64,000 nucleotides of DNA from Rippkaea orientalis PCC 8801 (GCF_000021805.1 NC_011726.1:434001-498000); one strand, 5' to 3'; shown: positions 17,756-28,387, counted from the stretch's first letter. Notes: generated by a model not told the origin, from the sequence alone. A program made the numbers and translations.

Positions 17756-18355
17756 ATGAGCGTTATGAATCACCATCAAGAGAATGGACTTTCCCGTGAG
17801 ATGAAAACCCATGCCACCATTTTAGGGGGATTTGTCGCCGTGTTTTGGATATCAGAACTCTTAGATTTATTCGTTTTTCGAGGAGCCTTAAATCGATTTG
17901 GCATTGTCCCCCATAATCTTATCGGATTACGGGGAATTTTGTTTGCCCCCTTCCTCCATGGTAGCTTATCCCATTTAATCGGTAATACCATTCCTTTCGT
18001 GGTTTTAGGCTGGTTTGTCATGCTCCAAGAAACCAGTGATTTTTGGATTGTGACAGGTTTAACCATGCTCATCGGAGGGTTAGGAGTTTGGTTATTTGGG
18101 GCTCCCGGTTCAGTCCATATCGGAGCCAGTATTCTCATTTTTGGCTATCTAGGATTTTTGCTCTTACGAGGCTATTTTCAACGCAACTTTGTCTCAATTT
18201 TTCTATCAGTTTTGGTGGGATTTCTTTACGGAGGATTAGTCTTAGGGGTCTTACCATCTGCTCCGGGGATTTCTTGGCAAGGCCATCTATTTGGCTTTCT
18301 GGGTGGGGTATTAGCTGCCAAATTAATTGCCAACGAAAAACGCTATTATTCTTAA
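17756..18355 (+). CDS. Rhomboid-family intramembrane serine protease
   Basis: A 199-residue protein with about six membrane helices. The catalytic dyad appears as S125 in HIGAS and H177 in WQGHLFGFLGG; an HGSLSHLIGN block (H68, H73, N77) supplies the family's helix-2 motif. The usual GASG reads GASI, a small variation beside the nucleophile. Rhomboids cleave membrane helices; the substrate is unknown. The downstream kinase gene is convergent, with 48 bases between stops. Confidence 0.85.
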   Translation: MSVMNHHQENGLSREMKTHATILGGFVAVFWISELLDLFVFRGALNRFGIVPHNLIGLRGILFAPFLHGSLSHLIGNTIPFVVLGWFVMLQETSDFWIVTGLTMLIGGLGVWLFGAPGSVHIGASILIFGYLGFLLLRGYFQRNFVSIFLSVLVGFLYGGLVLGVLPSAPGISWQGHLFGFLGGVLAAKLIANEKRYYS

Positions 18356-18403
18356 AGACAATAGGCAATCGCCAAAAGCCAAAACTTTTCTCTATCTTCA
18401 TCC

Positions 18404-19963
18404 TTAATTAGTCGAAGAAGGAACAGAATTAGACTCGGAAACACTCTTAGAGGAAGTCCCAGAGTTTGAAGACGATTTAGGAGCAGTCGAAGGAGGGGAT
18501 TGAGGCTGATTTGCCGGGGATTTAGGCTCTGTGTCAATAATAATATCGGGGACTGAGGGAGTTGCTGGCGGTTGAACCGCCTCAGGACTCGGTTGAGGCT
18601 GCGGTTGAACCGACTCAGGACTCGGTTGGGGTTGCGGTTGAACCGACTCAGGACTCGGTTGGGGTTGCGGTTGAACCGACTCAGGGGTGACAGTCGTGGG
18701 GTCTGCAATTGGTGCAGTTTCAGACGTGGGAGAAGATTGGGGGTCAGGGGTAGGAGACGTTTCAGGGGAAGGACTCGGAGAGACTTCGGGTTCAGGACTG
18801 GGAGAGGCTTGGGGAGTCACCTGGGGTTGAATCTGACGAACTCTAGGCCGCTCCCGTCGTGGTTCAGGATTACTCAGGGAGGGGAATGTCTGGGGTTCAG
18901 GGGATTCTACCGTTGGCGATGGGGAAGGAAGAGGACGCGATCGCTGTTTGGCCGCTAACATAAACCCCAAGGTCAAGGCTCCGATAACGGCACTTACCAC
19001 GAGGAAAGACCCTAAGGCCAAAAGTATCCAAGGGGGTTCACTTTCGCTGTCTGAGGGGCTATTGTAGGGCTCTGGAGGGGTTTTTAGGGAGGGGGTAGGG
19101 GGACTAGGGTTAATGACAATCGTAGCAGCCGTGGAGGTTGCCGGAACCGCTTTTAAGGCCGCTAACATCTTTTTCGCGTTGGGAAAGCGGTCTTTAGGAT
19201 GAAAGCGGAGTGTTCGATCAATAATAGTAGCGAGGTGGGAATGAACATGAGGAGCTTCTTTGCGCCAGAGAATTTCCCCCGTTTGTAGATCGGTGGGTAA
19301 ATATTGGGGGGTTTTCCCCGTGAGCAAAAATACGGCAGTTAACCCTAAGCTATAGAGATCGCTTGAATACACAGGACGACCCGCCGCTTGTTCGGGGGGC
19401 ATATAACCAGGAGTTCCCAAGGCAATAGAATAGGGGGTTTTTCCGTCCATATTCATCTGGGTTGCCACGGCCTCTTTGACGATGCCAAAATCAATGAGAA
19501 CGGGTTGGCGATCGCTGTCTCGAATAATTATGTTATCGGGTTTAATGTCTCGATGGATGATGTGGTGATTATGAATGTAATCGAGAATCGGTAAAATACG
19601 GATGAGAAGGTCTTTGACTTCTTGTTCTGAAAAATTTCCCCGTTGTTGATAAATTTGACTGAGGGTTTCTCCTTCAATCCATTCTTGGACTAAGTAGAAG
19701 TCATTATCTTCGGAAAAATAGGCGTAAAGACCGGGTATTTGCGGGTGATTTTGCCCTAATTCTTCTAGGACGGCCGCTTCTCGTTTAAATCGCTCTTTTA
19801 GCCAATCTGGGATTTCTGACGATTGTACACAGGGGTTAAGTTGTTTGATCACGCATTTTCTGGCCGAAGGCATCTGAGTGTCAACGGCTAAAAAAGTCTC
19901 TCCAAAGCCACCTTTACCAAGGGTTTCGAGGATTTGATAACGATTACTCAAGAGGGTGATCAT
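18404..19963 (-). CDS. Membrane-anchored Ser/Thr protein kinase (Hanks type)
   Basis: An N-terminal kinase domain (residues about 8-270) has the glycine loop GKGGFGETFLAVD, the ATP-anchoring lysine in CVIKQL, the catalytic HRDIKPDN, DFG in LIDFGIVKE and a PGYMPPEQ activation-segment end, so it should be active. A single membrane helix near residues 310-335 is followed by a Pro/Ser/Glu-rich tail of about 185 residues, including an 11-residue PQPQPSPE-type repeat. ATG at 19963 is preferred over an in-frame GTG at 19987. Related to the cyanobacterial Spk kinases; target unknown. Confidence 0.9.
   Translation of the reverse strand: MITLLSNRYQILETLGKGGFGETFLAVDTQMPSARKCVIKQLNPCVQSSEIPDWLKERFKREAAVLEELGQNHPQIPGLYAYFSEDNDFYLVQEWIEGETLSQIYQQRGNFSEQEVKDLLIRILPILDYIHNHHIIHRDIKPDNIIIRDSDRQPVLIDFGIVKEAVATQMNMDGKTPYSIALGTPGYMPPEQAAGRPVYSSDLYSLGLTAVFLLTGKTPQYLPTDLQTGEILWRKEAPHVHSHLATIIDRTLRFHPKDRFPNAKKMLAALKAVPATSTAATIVINPSPPTPSLKTPPEPYNSPSDSESEPPWILLALGSFLVVSAVIGALTLGFMLAAKQRSRPLPSPSPTVESPEPQTFPSLSNPEPRRERPRVRQIQPQVTPQASPSPEPEVSPSPSPETSPTPDPQSSPTSETAPIADPTTVTPESVQPQPQPSPESVQPQPQPSPESVQPQPQPSPEAVQPPATPSVPDIIIDTEPKSPANQPQSPPSTAPKSSSNSGTSSKSVSESNSVPSSTN
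18575..18680. repeat. 33-bp coding tandem repeat in kinase tail
   Basis: About three copies of a 33-bp unit encode the 11-residue repeat SVQPQPQPSPE in the extracytoplasmic tail of the kinase. The copies are nearly identical at DNA level, so copy number may vary between strains. Confidence 0.85.
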
Positions 19964-20117
19964 AGGTAGCAGTCCGTCAGTGGGCACGTCAACAGTATCA
20001 ATAACTAAGACTCTAACAAGTTTCGTGAAGTTCTACTACTTTGATTTAGATTTGATGTTTTAATCTACTGCACTGATATGTTAGAGTTATTGATCAAATT
20101 CTTGATTAATAAACGAA

Positions 20118-20507
20118 TTACGCCGATTTATAAGAATTGATCATTGAAGTCAACCATAAAATTCTAATGTTGTTGATAGCGTCTAAGCACTGAGACTGGT
20201 ACTGAGTTGCTAAATTCCCATCTATTCGGGGTAAACATGACTTCGGTTGAGCCGTTGATAAAGCATTTTGTTGCTCTATTTCTGCTACGATTTGCGCGAT
20301 ATATTGGGCTAAACTCAGGAAGTAACGTGCAGCATTTTCATCGCCAGCGTCTAAGAATTGTTCTCCAATTGTTATGGTACTTTCAATTAAGTTGATATTG
20401 AGAAGTTCCGTATTTTCTTGGAGAACTTGATTAACGCCATTGCAAGGATAGGAGAGAAGTTGCTCAATTAGCTTTAGATAAGGATTGTGATATTTTTGAT
20501 CGATCAT
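20118..20507 (-). CDS. Small hypothetical resembling the N-terminal module of cyanobacterial CHAT/TPR proteins
   Basis: A 129-residue helical protein. Segments such as YLKLIEQLLSYPCNG, NTELLNINLI and ENAARYFLSLAQYIAQ resemble a module often found at the N-terminus of large cyanobacterial CHAT or TPR proteins. Here it stands alone, so it may be a free-standing domain or a relic of a larger gene. ATG at 20507. Function unknown; the likeness is from memory. Confidence 0.6.
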   Translation of the reverse strand: MIDQKYHNPYLKLIEQLLSYPCNGVNQVLQENTELLNINLIESTITIGEQFLDAGDENAARYFLSLAQYIAQIVAEIEQQNALSTAQPKSCLPRIDGNLATQYQSQCLDAINNIRILWLTSMINSYKSA

Positions 20508-20701
20508 AGAGACAAGTCTAAATGATTATTAGTCAAGTTTCCTTCAACTCTAGAGTTCACTATTTCGGAAAAATTCTCCAAGACTTTAATTGGTAAACAG
20601 TCATAATTCTTTAAAGTCGGTTCTAGCTGACTTTGCCCAATTTTAAGAAATATGAATAATTGAACCTGATCCAATCAAAAATGACTAAGCTAAGATAATA
20701 T

Positions 20702-22993
20702 GTGCAGAATTTGTCTATGCCTTCTTTACCTGAAGATGCCCTAAAATACCATCGCTATGAGCGACCAGGGAAACTAGAAGTTAACCCTACCAAACCTTTT
20801 TTAACTCAACGGGATCTCTCCTTAGCTTATACCCCTGGAGTCGCTGAACCATGCCGTCAAATTTATCAAGATCCTGAACAAGTTTATCATTACACCATTA
20901 AAGGGAATTTAGTCGCCGTTGCCAGTAATGGCTCAGCCGTTTTAGGCTTAGGAAATATTGGTCCATTGGCCGGAAAACCCGTTATGGAAGGTAAAGCTGT
21001 GCTCTTTAAACGCTTTGCTGATATTGATGTTTTCGACCTAGAAATTGACGCTTCTGACCCCGATCAATTTATTACTATTATCAAAAGTCTTGAGCCAACC
21101 TTTGGTGGCATTAACCTAGAAGATATCAAAGCTCCAGATAGTTTTTACATCGAAGAAAAGTTAAAAAAACAGATGCAAATTCCCGTGTTTCATGACGATC
21201 AACACGGAACCGCTATTATTACCGGAGCAGCTTTATTAAATGCCTTAAAAGTCGCTAATAAAGCCATAGAAAACGTTAAAGTTGTCTATTGTGGAGCCGG
21301 AGCCGCCGCGATCGCCTGTGCTAAACTCCATTTAACCTTGGGAGTCCGTCCTGAAAATGTGATGATGTGCGATCGCCAAGGGGTCATTTACCAAGGCCGA
21401 ACCGCAGACATAAACCCCTACAAAGCCCAATTTGCGGCTAAAACCTCTGCTCGTACTTTAGCGGACGCGCTAGACAATGCGGATGTTTTCATCGGGTTAT
21501 CCGTCAAAGGAGCCCTATCCGTCCCCATGCTCAACAGTATGGCTGCTTGTCCCATCGTTTTTGCCCTAGCTAACCCCGACCCCGAAATTGAGTACAAAAC
21601 CGCTAAAAACGCCCGTTCTGATGTGATTATCGCCACCGGACGCTCCGACTATCCCAACCAAGTTAACAACGTCCTAGGGTTTCCCTTTATCTTCCGAGGA
21701 GCCCTCGATGTTCGGGCACGAGAAATTAATGAAGCGATGAAAATTGCTGCCGTTAATGCCTTGGTTAAGCTAACTCACGAAGAGGTTCCCCATTCCGTTT
21801 TAAGGGCGTATGGGCTAAAAACCCTGAGTTTTGGAGCAGATTATCTCATTCCTAAACCCTTTGACCATCGGGTGTTATTTTGGGTTGCCCCGGCAGTGGC
21901 ACAAGCAGCAATAGAAACAGGGGTCGCCCAGGTGTCTTTTAACTTAGAAGACTATCCAGAGGTCTTAGAGAAACGGATGGGGCTATCCTCAGAAATTATC
22001 CGCCATAGCCTCCAAAAAGCCAAAACTGACCCCAAGCGCATCGTTTTTCCCGAAGGAGAACACGACAAAATTCTGGGAGCTTGTCAGATTTTACTCGAAG
22101 AAGGCATCGCCTATCCCATTTTGATCGGTTCTGAGGCGAAAATTCACCAACGCATTGCCGACTTAGGGTTAACCTTGCCCAATATCCCCATTGAAGATCC
22201 CCGAACTTCTCCTAAAACAGCCCTATATGTGCAGGAATTATTCCGTTTACGTCAACGTAAAGGAATGACCTTAGAACAGGCTAAAAAAAGCATCCTCAAC
22301 CCCAATATTTTTGCTTCCCTGATGGTTCATTTAGGAGATGCCGATGGGGTGGTAGCGGGTATTAGTCAATCTTATCCGGAAACCCTACGACCTTCCTTGC
22401 AGATCATTGGGACGCATCCTGAGGTAACTTCTGTATCGGGACTCTATCTGATGCTGTTTAAACACCGGATGTATTTTTTAGCGGATACAACGGTGAATAT
22501 TGAGCCATCAGCCGAAGTTTTAGCAAATATTGCCCTAGAAAGTGCTAAATTCGCCCAACGCTTAGATATTGTCCCTCGTGTGGCCTTGTTGTCCTTTTCC
22601 AACTTTGGCAGTGTCAAACATCATCTATGCGATCGCGTTAAAGAAGCGGTAAGATTAGTCAAAGAGCGTGATCCCAACTTAATCATCGATGGGGAAATGC
22701 AAGCAGATACGGCCGTTAACCCCATTTTAGCCAAAGAACACTATCCCTTTTCGGCGATTCAAGGCAATGCCAATATTTTGATTTTCCCCGATCTTCAGTC
22801 AGGCAATATTGCCTATAAGTTACTCCAAGAATTGGGGGGAGGAGAAGCCTTGGGACCGATTTTATTAGGGATGGCAAAATCTGTTCAGGTTTTGGGGCGA
22901 GGCTGTGCTATTGATAGTATTGTGAATATGACAGCGATCGCCGTTTTAGATGCTCAGGAAAAAGAAGTTGAGGGGATCAACTCCCCATCCTAG
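20702..22993 (+). CDS. maeB: NADP-type malic enzyme fused to a phosphotransacetylase domain (MaeB-like)
   Basis: Oxidatively decarboxylates malate to pyruvate. Residues 1 to about 430 form the malic enzyme ([26 protein letters not shown], the nucleotide-binding [12 protein letters not shown]). Residues about 435-755 form a phosphate acetyltransferase-like domain ([36 protein letters not shown]). This is the layout of E. coli MaeB, where the second domain is regulatory; whether it is catalytic here cannot be read. The start is given as GTG 20702; an ATG at 20717 is equally plausible. Confidence 0.9.
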   Translation: MQNLSMPSLPEDALKYHRYERPGKLEVNPTKPFLTQRDLSLAYTPGVAEPCRQIYQDPEQVYHYTIKGNLVAVASNGSAVLGLGNIGPLAGKPVMEGKAVLFKRFADIDVFDLEIDASDPDQFITIIKSLEPTFGGINLEDIKAPDSFYIEEKLKKQMQIPVFHDDQHGTAIITGAALLNALKVANKAIENVKVVYCGAGAAAIACAKLHLTLGVRPENVMMCDRQGVIYQGRTADINPYKAQFAAKTSARTLADALDNADVFIGLSVKGALSVPMLNSMAACPIVFALANPDPEIEYKTAKNARSDVIIATGRSDYPNQVNNVLGFPFIFRGALDVRAREINEAMKIAAVNALVKLTHEEVPHSVLRAYGLKTLSFGADYLIPKPFDHRVLFWVAPAVAQAAIETGVAQVSFNLEDYPEVLEKRMGLSSEIIRHSLQKAKTDPKRIVFPEGEHDKILGACQILLEEGIAYPILIGSEAKIHQRIADLGLTLPNIPIEDPRTSPKTALYVQELFRLRQRKGMTLEQAKKSILNPNIFASLMVHLGDADGVVAGISQSYPETLRPSLQIIGTHPEVTSVSGLYLMLFKHRMYFLADTTVNIEPSAEVLANIALESAKFAQRLDIVPRVALLSFSNFGSVKHHLCDRVKEAVRLVKERDPNLIIDGEMQADTAVNPILAKEHYPFSAIQGNANILIFPDLQSGNIAYKLLQELGGGEALGPILLGMAKSVQVLGRGCAIDSIVNMTAIAVLDAQEKEVEGINSPS

Positions 22994-22996
22994 ACC

Positions 22997-24628
22997 TTAA
23001 GATAATTCAACAGGTTCTTTGACCTTAGTTCCTAAGAGCAAACCGTATTCAATTCCTTCAACAACCGCTTGATAGGAAGCCTCTAAAATATTAGGAGAAA
23101 CCCCTAGCGTTGTCCAGCGTTGTTTACCATTGCTAGACTCAACTAAAACGCGAGTTCTAGAAGAGGTTCCTGAACCACCGTCTAAAATTCTAACTTTATA
23201 ATCAGTCAGATGAAATTCAGCAATTTCGGGATAAAAATTAACTAAGGCTTTGCGAAGAGCACTATCTAAGGCAGCAACCGGACCATTGCCTTCAGCGACT
23301 TCTAATTTGTCTTCCCCATTCACTGTCACTTTAATGGTAGCTAAAGCATTACTATAGGGTGTTCCTTCCCCTTGTAACATATCACAATGAACCTGAAATC
23401 CTTTGAGTTGAAACATCGTTTTTCGTTGTCCCAAAGCTTGCCTCATTAGTAATTCAAAACTCGCTTCTGCGGCTTCAAATTGATAGCCTTCATGTTCCAA
23501 AGTTTTGATGCGCTCTAAAATTTCACGACAAATAATATCCCCTTTGTCTAACTCAATACCAAAGGTTTTTGCTTTGGATAAAACATTACTTAATCCCGAC
23601 TGATCAGAAATCACAATCCGTCGTTCATTGCCAATTTTTTCCGGTTGAATATGTTCATAGGTGAGGGGATTTTTTTGGACGGCTGAAACATGAATACCGC
23701 CCTTATGAGCAAAAGCAGATCGTCCCACAAAGGGGGCGTGATCATCCGGGGCTAAATTGACGATTTCACTAATTAACCGACTGGTTTGGGTTAATTGGGT
23801 TAATTGCCCCTCGCTTAAGCAGTGATAGCCCATTTTTAACTGTAAATTGGGGATTAACGTGCATAAATTGGCATTCCCACACCGTTCTCCGTAGCCATTC
23901 ATCGTCCCCTGAACCATTCTCACCCCTTCCACTACACCGGCTAACCCATTAGCAACGGCAGTTCCTGAGTCATTATGAGGATGAATGCCTAATTTGGGAA
24001 ATCCTTCGCCATTGGGGTCAATATCTAAGGAATTTACCACCTCTTTGACAATTGCGTTGACTTCTTGGGGTAACGTTCCCCCATTCGTATCACAGAGAAC
24101 TAACCAAACCGCCCCGGCATTTTTAGCCGCTTTGAGGGTTTCTAGGGCATAATCTGGGTTAGCCTTGTAGCCATCGAACCAGTGTTCCGCATCGTAAATC
24201 ACTTGTCTTCCCTGACTGCGAAGATACTCAATGGTATCGCTAATCATGGCTAAATTCTCTTCTAAGGTGGTTTTTAGCCCCTCTGTGACGTGAAGATCCC
24301 AAGACTTACCAAAAATCGTCACCCAACGGGTTCCGGCTGCTAAAATCGCCTGTAACATTCGATCCTTGTCGGGGGTGATATTGGGGCGACGGGTGGAACA
24401 AAAGGCGACAATTTCCGCTTGAGTGAGGGGTTCTTCTTGCAATTTCCAGAAAAATTGGACATCCTTGGGATTAGCCCCTGGCCATCCCCCTTCAATAAAC
24501 GGGATACCCAGGCGATCGAGTTGGTGGGCAATTTTTAGCTTATCCTCTAACGATAGGGCGATTCCTTCGCGTTGTGCGCCATCTCTGAGGGTGGTGTCGT
24601 AAAGCCAAACTTGATTAGCCATACCCAT
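22997..24628 (-). CDS. cimA: (R)-citramalate synthase (LeuA/CimA family)
   Basis: Condenses pyruvate and acetyl-CoA to citramalate, the threonine-independent entry to isoleucine. The HMGL-like catalytic domain begins YDTTLRDGAQREG with metal-binding DGAQ, and contains a GIHPHNDSGTAVANGLAGV block. The C-terminal LeuA dimer domain ends with a regulatory ACT-like region (GSGTSSRTRVLVESS). The family split is CimA type II rather than 2-isopropylmalate synthase, from the DTTLRDGAQREG and overall pattern. ATG 24628 (MGMANQ) is chosen; the open frame extends to 24691 into the divergent ferredoxin leader. It meets maeB tail to tail. Confidence 0.88.
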   Translation of the reverse strand: MGMANQVWLYDTTLRDGAQREGIALSLEDKLKIAHQLDRLGIPFIEGGWPGANPKDVQFFWKLQEEPLTQAEIVAFCSTRRPNITPDKDRMLQAILAAGTRWVTIFGKSWDLHVTEGLKTTLEENLAMISDTIEYLRSQGRQVIYDAEHWFDGYKANPDYALETLKAAKNAGAVWLVLCDTNGGTLPQEVNAIVKEVVNSLDIDPNGEGFPKLGIHPHNDSGTAVANGLAGVVEGVRMVQGTMNGYGERCGNANLCTLIPNLQLKMGYHCLSEGQLTQLTQTSRLISEIVNLAPDDHAPFVGRSAFAHKGGIHVSAVQKNPLTYEHIQPEKIGNERRIVISDQSGLSNVLSKAKTFGIELDKGDIICREILERIKTLEHEGYQFEAAEASFELLMRQALGQRKTMFQLKGFQVHCDMLQGEGTPYSNALATIKVTVNGEDKLEVAEGNGPVAALDSALRKALVNFYPEIAEFHLTDYKVRILDGGSGTSSRTRVLVESSNGKQRWTTLGVSPNILEASYQAVVEGIEYGLLLGTKVKEPVELS

Positions 24629-24683
24629 ATAATTGTTCGTGTGTGTCAGTGTTTTTTGCAGAAAATTAGGAGAAATTGGATTT

Positions 24684-25010
24684 ATGCCCACTATTACAGT
24701 TCAAGGACAAGTTATTACCTGCGATCGCGGTGCTAATCTCCGTCGTGTTTTATTGCAACACGGTATCCCACTCTATAATCATAAGGCCAAATTCATCAAT
24801 TGTAGAGGAATTGGTTCCTGTGGAACTTGTGCGGTGGAAATTGTCGGAGAAGTCTCAGACCCTAATTGGAAAGATACAGCCAGACGGTCTTTACCCCCCC
24901 ATTCTCCGCTAAAAAACCGTCGGTTAGCTTGTCAAACCCAAGTCTTAGGGGATATTCAAGTGATTAAATATGATGGGTTTTGGGGACAAGGAGATATTCC
25001 CATTTTCTAG
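24684..25010 (+). CDS. [2Fe-2S] ferredoxin
   Basis: A 108-residue beta-grasp ferredoxin. The cluster cysteines are in INCRGIGSCGTC, followed by a fourth in RRLACQTQVLG, giving C-x5-C-x2-C...C, which differs from the plant/cyanobacterial PetF spacing of C-x4-C-x2-C. The redox partner is unknown. ATG at 24684 has AGGAG 11 bases upstream; an earlier ATG at 24633 would add 17 residues with no similarity. It is divergent from cimA. Confidence 0.88.
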   Translation: MPTITVQGQVITCDRGANLRRVLLQHGIPLYNHKAKFINCRGIGSCGTCAVEIVGEVSDPNWKDTARRSLPPHSPLKNRRLACQTQVLGDIQVIKYDGFWGQGDIPIF

Positions 25011-25031
25011 CACAATTGTTGAGTTATTTCC

Positions 25032-25868
25032 ATGAAAACAGACACTCTTTTTTATCGTCTTTTCCAATCGTTTCCTCAAATTTTATTTGAATTAATTCAA
25101 CTTCCCGAAAACCAGGAAAATGAGTATTGTTTTCAGTCAGTTGAAGTCAAACAACTCGCTTTTCGTATTGATGGAGTATTTGTTCCTAAACTGGCGGATC
25201 AAGACATTCCTCTTTATTTCTGTGAAGTTCAATTTCAAAATGATACCCAGTTTTATGGACGCTTTTTTGCTGAAATTTTCTTATACTTAAGTAAAGCAGG
25301 AATTGATAATGATTGGCGAGGAGTTGTCATTTATCCTAACCGTACTGTTGAATCCAATAAGATTCGACGCTATCAAGAACTGTTAGAATCTAGCAGAGTA
25401 ACACGAATTTATTTAGATGAAATTGGAGAGACTAATCCATCTTCTATCGGCATGGCTACGGTAAAATTAATTATTACGCCAGAAAGTGAAGCAATTAATG
25501 CTGCACGTCAACTAATTCAACAAGTTCAACAAGACCTAACTGACCCCCAAGATCTTTTACAATTGATAGAAACTATTTTGATTTATAAACTACCTCGTTT
25601 GACTCGTCAGGAGATAGAAGCCATGTTCAGTTTAGATGAATTGAAACAAACCCAATACTTTCAAGATGTCCTCGAAGAAGGTCGTCAAGAAGGTCGCCAA
25701 GAAGGTCGTCAAGAAGGTCGCCAAGAAGGACTGATTAAAGGAAAAATCGAGGGTAAATTGGAATCTGTTCCCCGTTTATTAGCCTTGGGACTAACAGTTG
25801 AACAAGTAGCAACGGCTTTAGATTTACCCATAGAACAAGTCAGGGAAATTCAAGAAAAAGAGAATTAA
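25032..25868 (+). CDS. Rpn family / DUF2887-type protein (PD-(D/E)XK nuclease superfamily)
   Basis: A 278-residue protein of the cyanobacterial group typified by MKTDTLFYRLFQSFP. The nuclease-like core has D47 in RIDGVFVP and E64 plus Q66 in CEVQFQ, a PD-(D/E)XK pattern. The region near residues 218-232 carries five RQEG units, encoded by a 12-bp tandem repeat, then the KGKIEGKLESVPRLLALG tail usual in this family. Such proteins are multicopy in cyanobacteria and are thought to be recombination-promoting nucleases (Rpn). It follows the ferredoxin by 21 bases. Confidence 0.85.
   Translation: MKTDTLFYRLFQSFPQILFELIQLPENQENEYCFQSVEVKQLAFRIDGVFVPKLADQDIPLYFCEVQFQNDTQFYGRFFAEIFLYLSKAGIDNDWRGVVIYPNRTVESNKIRRYQELLESSRVTRIYLDEIGETNPSSIGMATVKLIITPESEAINAARQLIQQVQQDLTDPQDLLQLIETILIYKLPRLTRQEIEAMFSLDELKQTQYFQDVLEEGRQEGRQEGRQEGRQEGLIKGKIEGKLESVPRLLALGLTVEQVATALDLPIEQVREIQEKEN
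25676..25732. repeat. 12-bp coding tandem repeat (RQEG)
   Basis: Repeats of a 12-bp unit of the form GGTCGTCAAGAA encode consecutive RQEG tetrapeptides in the Rpn-like protein. This repeat is widespread in the family. Confidence 0.85.
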
Positions 25869-26038
25869 TGGTTGACATTTTAGCTAAAAAACTAGACTGG
25901 GGTATTTTGCCGTTATCTAAACTCCAGTCAAGATTATTTAAGTCGAATAAGTCATAAATTCGCAAAAATGTGTAAAGTAGGTAGTAAGATTCGTAACGGG
26001 CAACCTCGCCTTCGGAGTTCCTCAATATTGGTAGCCGA

Positions 26039-28387
26039 ATGACAACAACCATTTCCCCTGAGCAAGTCCATCAAATTGTTAACAACCTCCATCATGATCC
26101 CTTTGAAGTGCTAGGTTGTCATCTCCTCGATAACAAGAGTACTCCCACCCAATGGGTAGTACGGGCGTATTTGCCACAAGCTACCGCCGCTTGGGTATTG
26201 TGTCCCACCGAACGGCAAGAATACGAGATGCGATCGGTACATCACCCTCATTTTTTTGAATGTATTATTGAAACTCCTCAACTCAATAACTATCAATTAC
26301 GCCTAAAAGAAGGAGAAAATGAGCGTTTTATTTACGATCCCTATGCTTTTGCCTCTCCTAATCTAACAGACTTTGATTTACACTTGTTTGCCGAAGGGAA
26401 CCACCACCGCATTTATGAAAAATTGGGGGCACATCCGGACGAAGTAGAAGGGGTCAAAGGGGTTTATTTTGCTTTATGGGCTCCCAATGCGAGAAATGTT
26501 TCGATTTTGGGGGATTTTAATCAGTGGGATGGTCGTCTGCATCAGATGCGAAAACGACTGAACAATGTTTGGGAATTATTCATCCCAGAGATTGGTGTGG
26601 GAACCTGTTATAAATACGAGGTCAAGAACTGGGAAGGTCATATTTATCAAAAATCCGATCCATACGGGTTTTATCAGGAAGTTCGCCCTAATTTTGGTTC
26701 AATTGTCACCGATCTCGACACCTACCAATGGCATGACGCTGACTGGATGCAAAAGCGTCGTCAGAGTCAACCCCTCAATGACCCCATTTCCATTTATGAA
26801 GTCCATCTGGGATCTTGGTTACACGCCTCTTCAGAGGAAAAAACCTCGTTACTCAACGGAGAATCTGATCCCGTCATTGTCTCCGAAGAATGGAACACAG
26901 GAGCCCGTTTTTTGAGCTATTACGAGTTAGCACACAAGCTCATTCCTTACGTTAAAGAGTTAGGCTATACCCATCTAGAATTACTGCCCATTGCCGAACA
27001 CCCCTTCGACGGGTCTTGGGGATATCAAGTCACTGGATATTATGCCCCAACTTCGCGTTATGGAACTCCAGAAGATTTCATGTATTTTGTCGATCAGTGC
27101 CATCAAAATGGACTGGGGGTGATTATCGACTGGGTTCCTGCCCATTTTCCTAAAGATGCCCACGGATTAGCCTATTTTGATGGGACACACCTCTACGAAC
27201 ACGCTGATCCCCGTAAGGGGGAACATAAGGAATGGGGAACCTTGATTTTTAACTATGACCGCAACGAAGTCCGTAACTTTTTAGTGGCCAATGTTCTGTT
27301 TTGGTTCGATAAATATCATATTGATGGCATTCGAGTCGATGCTGTTGCTTCGATGCTCTATCTCGATTATGCTCGCAAAGAGGGAGAATGGATTCCCAAT
27401 CAATACGGGGGTCGGGAAAACCTAGAGGCGGCTGATTTCCTCCGTCAGATGAACACGATACTGTACAGTTACTTTCCGGGGGTTCTCTCCATTGCTGAAG
27501 AATCTACCGATTGGCCGATGGTTTCCTGGCCAACCTATGCCGGGGGGTTAGGGTTCAATTTCAAGTGGAATATGGGCTGGATGCACGATATCCTTGATTA
27601 TTTCAGCATGGACCCCTGGTTCCGTCAATTTCACCAAAATAACGTCACCTTTAGTATGTGGTATCACCACAATGAGAATTTTATGTTAGCTCTGTCCCAT
27701 GATGAAGTGGTACACGGGAAGAGTAGTATACTGGGGAAAATGCCAGGGGATGAATGGCAAAAATACGCTAATGTTAGAGCCCTATTTACCTATATGTTCG
27801 CTCATCCGGGTAAAAAAACGATGTTTATGGGCATGGAATTTGGCCAGTGGGGTGAATGGAATGTCTGGGGCGATTTAGAATGGAATCTTTTGCAATATGA
27901 ACCCCATCAACAATTAAAGCAGTTTTTTACTGAATTGAATGCTCTTTATCAGAGTGAACCAGCTTTTTATGAACGAGATTTTGAACAAGAAGGGTTTCAC
28001 TGGATTGATTGCAACGATACCAGTCATAGTGTAGTCTCGTTTATTCGACGGGCGAAAAATCCCAATGATTTTATCATTGCCGTTTGTAATTTTACCCCTC
28101 AACCCCACAGTCACTATCGCATTGGCGTTCCTGAAGCGGGATTTTATACCGAGTTGTTTAATAGCGATGCTAAGAAATATGGGGGGAGTAATTTAGGCAA
28201 TTTAGGCGGAAAATACACCGATGAGTGGACATTTCATAATCTTCCTTATTCAGTAGATTTGTGTTTACCCCCCTTAGCGGTCTTAATTCTGAAGTTAAAT
28301 CGTACGAAATTAAACTCAATTTTAACCCTGGATATTCACTCTTCCGAGTTAGAGGATGATTCATTATCCCTAAAGCCGAACTCCTAA
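26039..28387 (+). CDS. glgB: 1,4-alpha-glucan branching enzyme
   Basis: Adds alpha-1,6 branches in glycogen. The 782-residue protein has an N-terminal CBM48 pair (GVYFALWAPNARNVSILGDF near residue 142), the GH13 catalytic barrel with nucleophile Asp in GIRVDAVASMLYLD, the acid Glu in SIAEEST, and the HDE motif in ALSHDEVVHGKSS, then a C-terminal beta domain. The ATG at 26039 begins MTTTISPEQVHQI; no clear Shine-Dalgarno is visible. An imperfect hairpin at 25896-25930 lies in the 170-base leader. Confidence 0.96.
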   Translation: MTTTISPEQVHQIVNNLHHDPFEVLGCHLLDNKSTPTQWVVRAYLPQATAAWVLCPTERQEYEMRSVHHPHFFECIIETPQLNNYQLRLKEGENERFIYDPYAFASPNLTDFDLHLFAEGNHHRIYEKLGAHPDEVEGVKGVYFALWAPNARNVSILGDFNQWDGRLHQMRKRLNNVWELFIPEIGVGTCYKYEVKNWEGHIYQKSDPYGFYQEVRPNFGSIVTDLDTYQWHDADWMQKRRQSQPLNDPISIYEVHLGSWLHASSEEKTSLLNGESDPVIVSEEWNTGARFLSYYELAHKLIPYVKELGYTHLELLPIAEHPFDGSWGYQVTGYYAPTSRYGTPEDFMYFVDQCHQNGLGVIIDWVPAHFPKDAHGLAYFDGTHLYEHADPRKGEHKEWGTLIFNYDRNEVRNFLVANVLFWFDKYHIDGIRVDAVASMLYLDYARKEGEWIPNQYGGRENLEAADFLRQMNTILYSYFPGVLSIAEESTDWPMVSWPTYAGGLGFNFKWNMGWMHDILDYFSMDPWFRQFHQNNVTFSMWYHHNENFMLALSHDEVVHGKSSILGKMPGDEWQKYANVRALFTYMFAHPGKKTMFMGMEFGQWGEWNVWGDLEWNLLQYEPHQQLKQFFTELNALYQSEPAFYERDFEQEGFHWIDCNDTSHSVVSFIRRAKNPNDFIIAVCNFTPQPHSHYRIGVPEAGFYTELFNSDAKKYGGSNLGNLGGKYTDEWTFHNLPYSVDLCLPPLAVLILKLNRTKLNSILTLDIHSSELEDDSLSLKPNS

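Noticed and set aside
18572-18958. Plus-strand Arg/Leu-rich ORF
   Set aside because: It is an opposite-strand reading of the repeat-coded kinase tail and has the biased composition such readings give.
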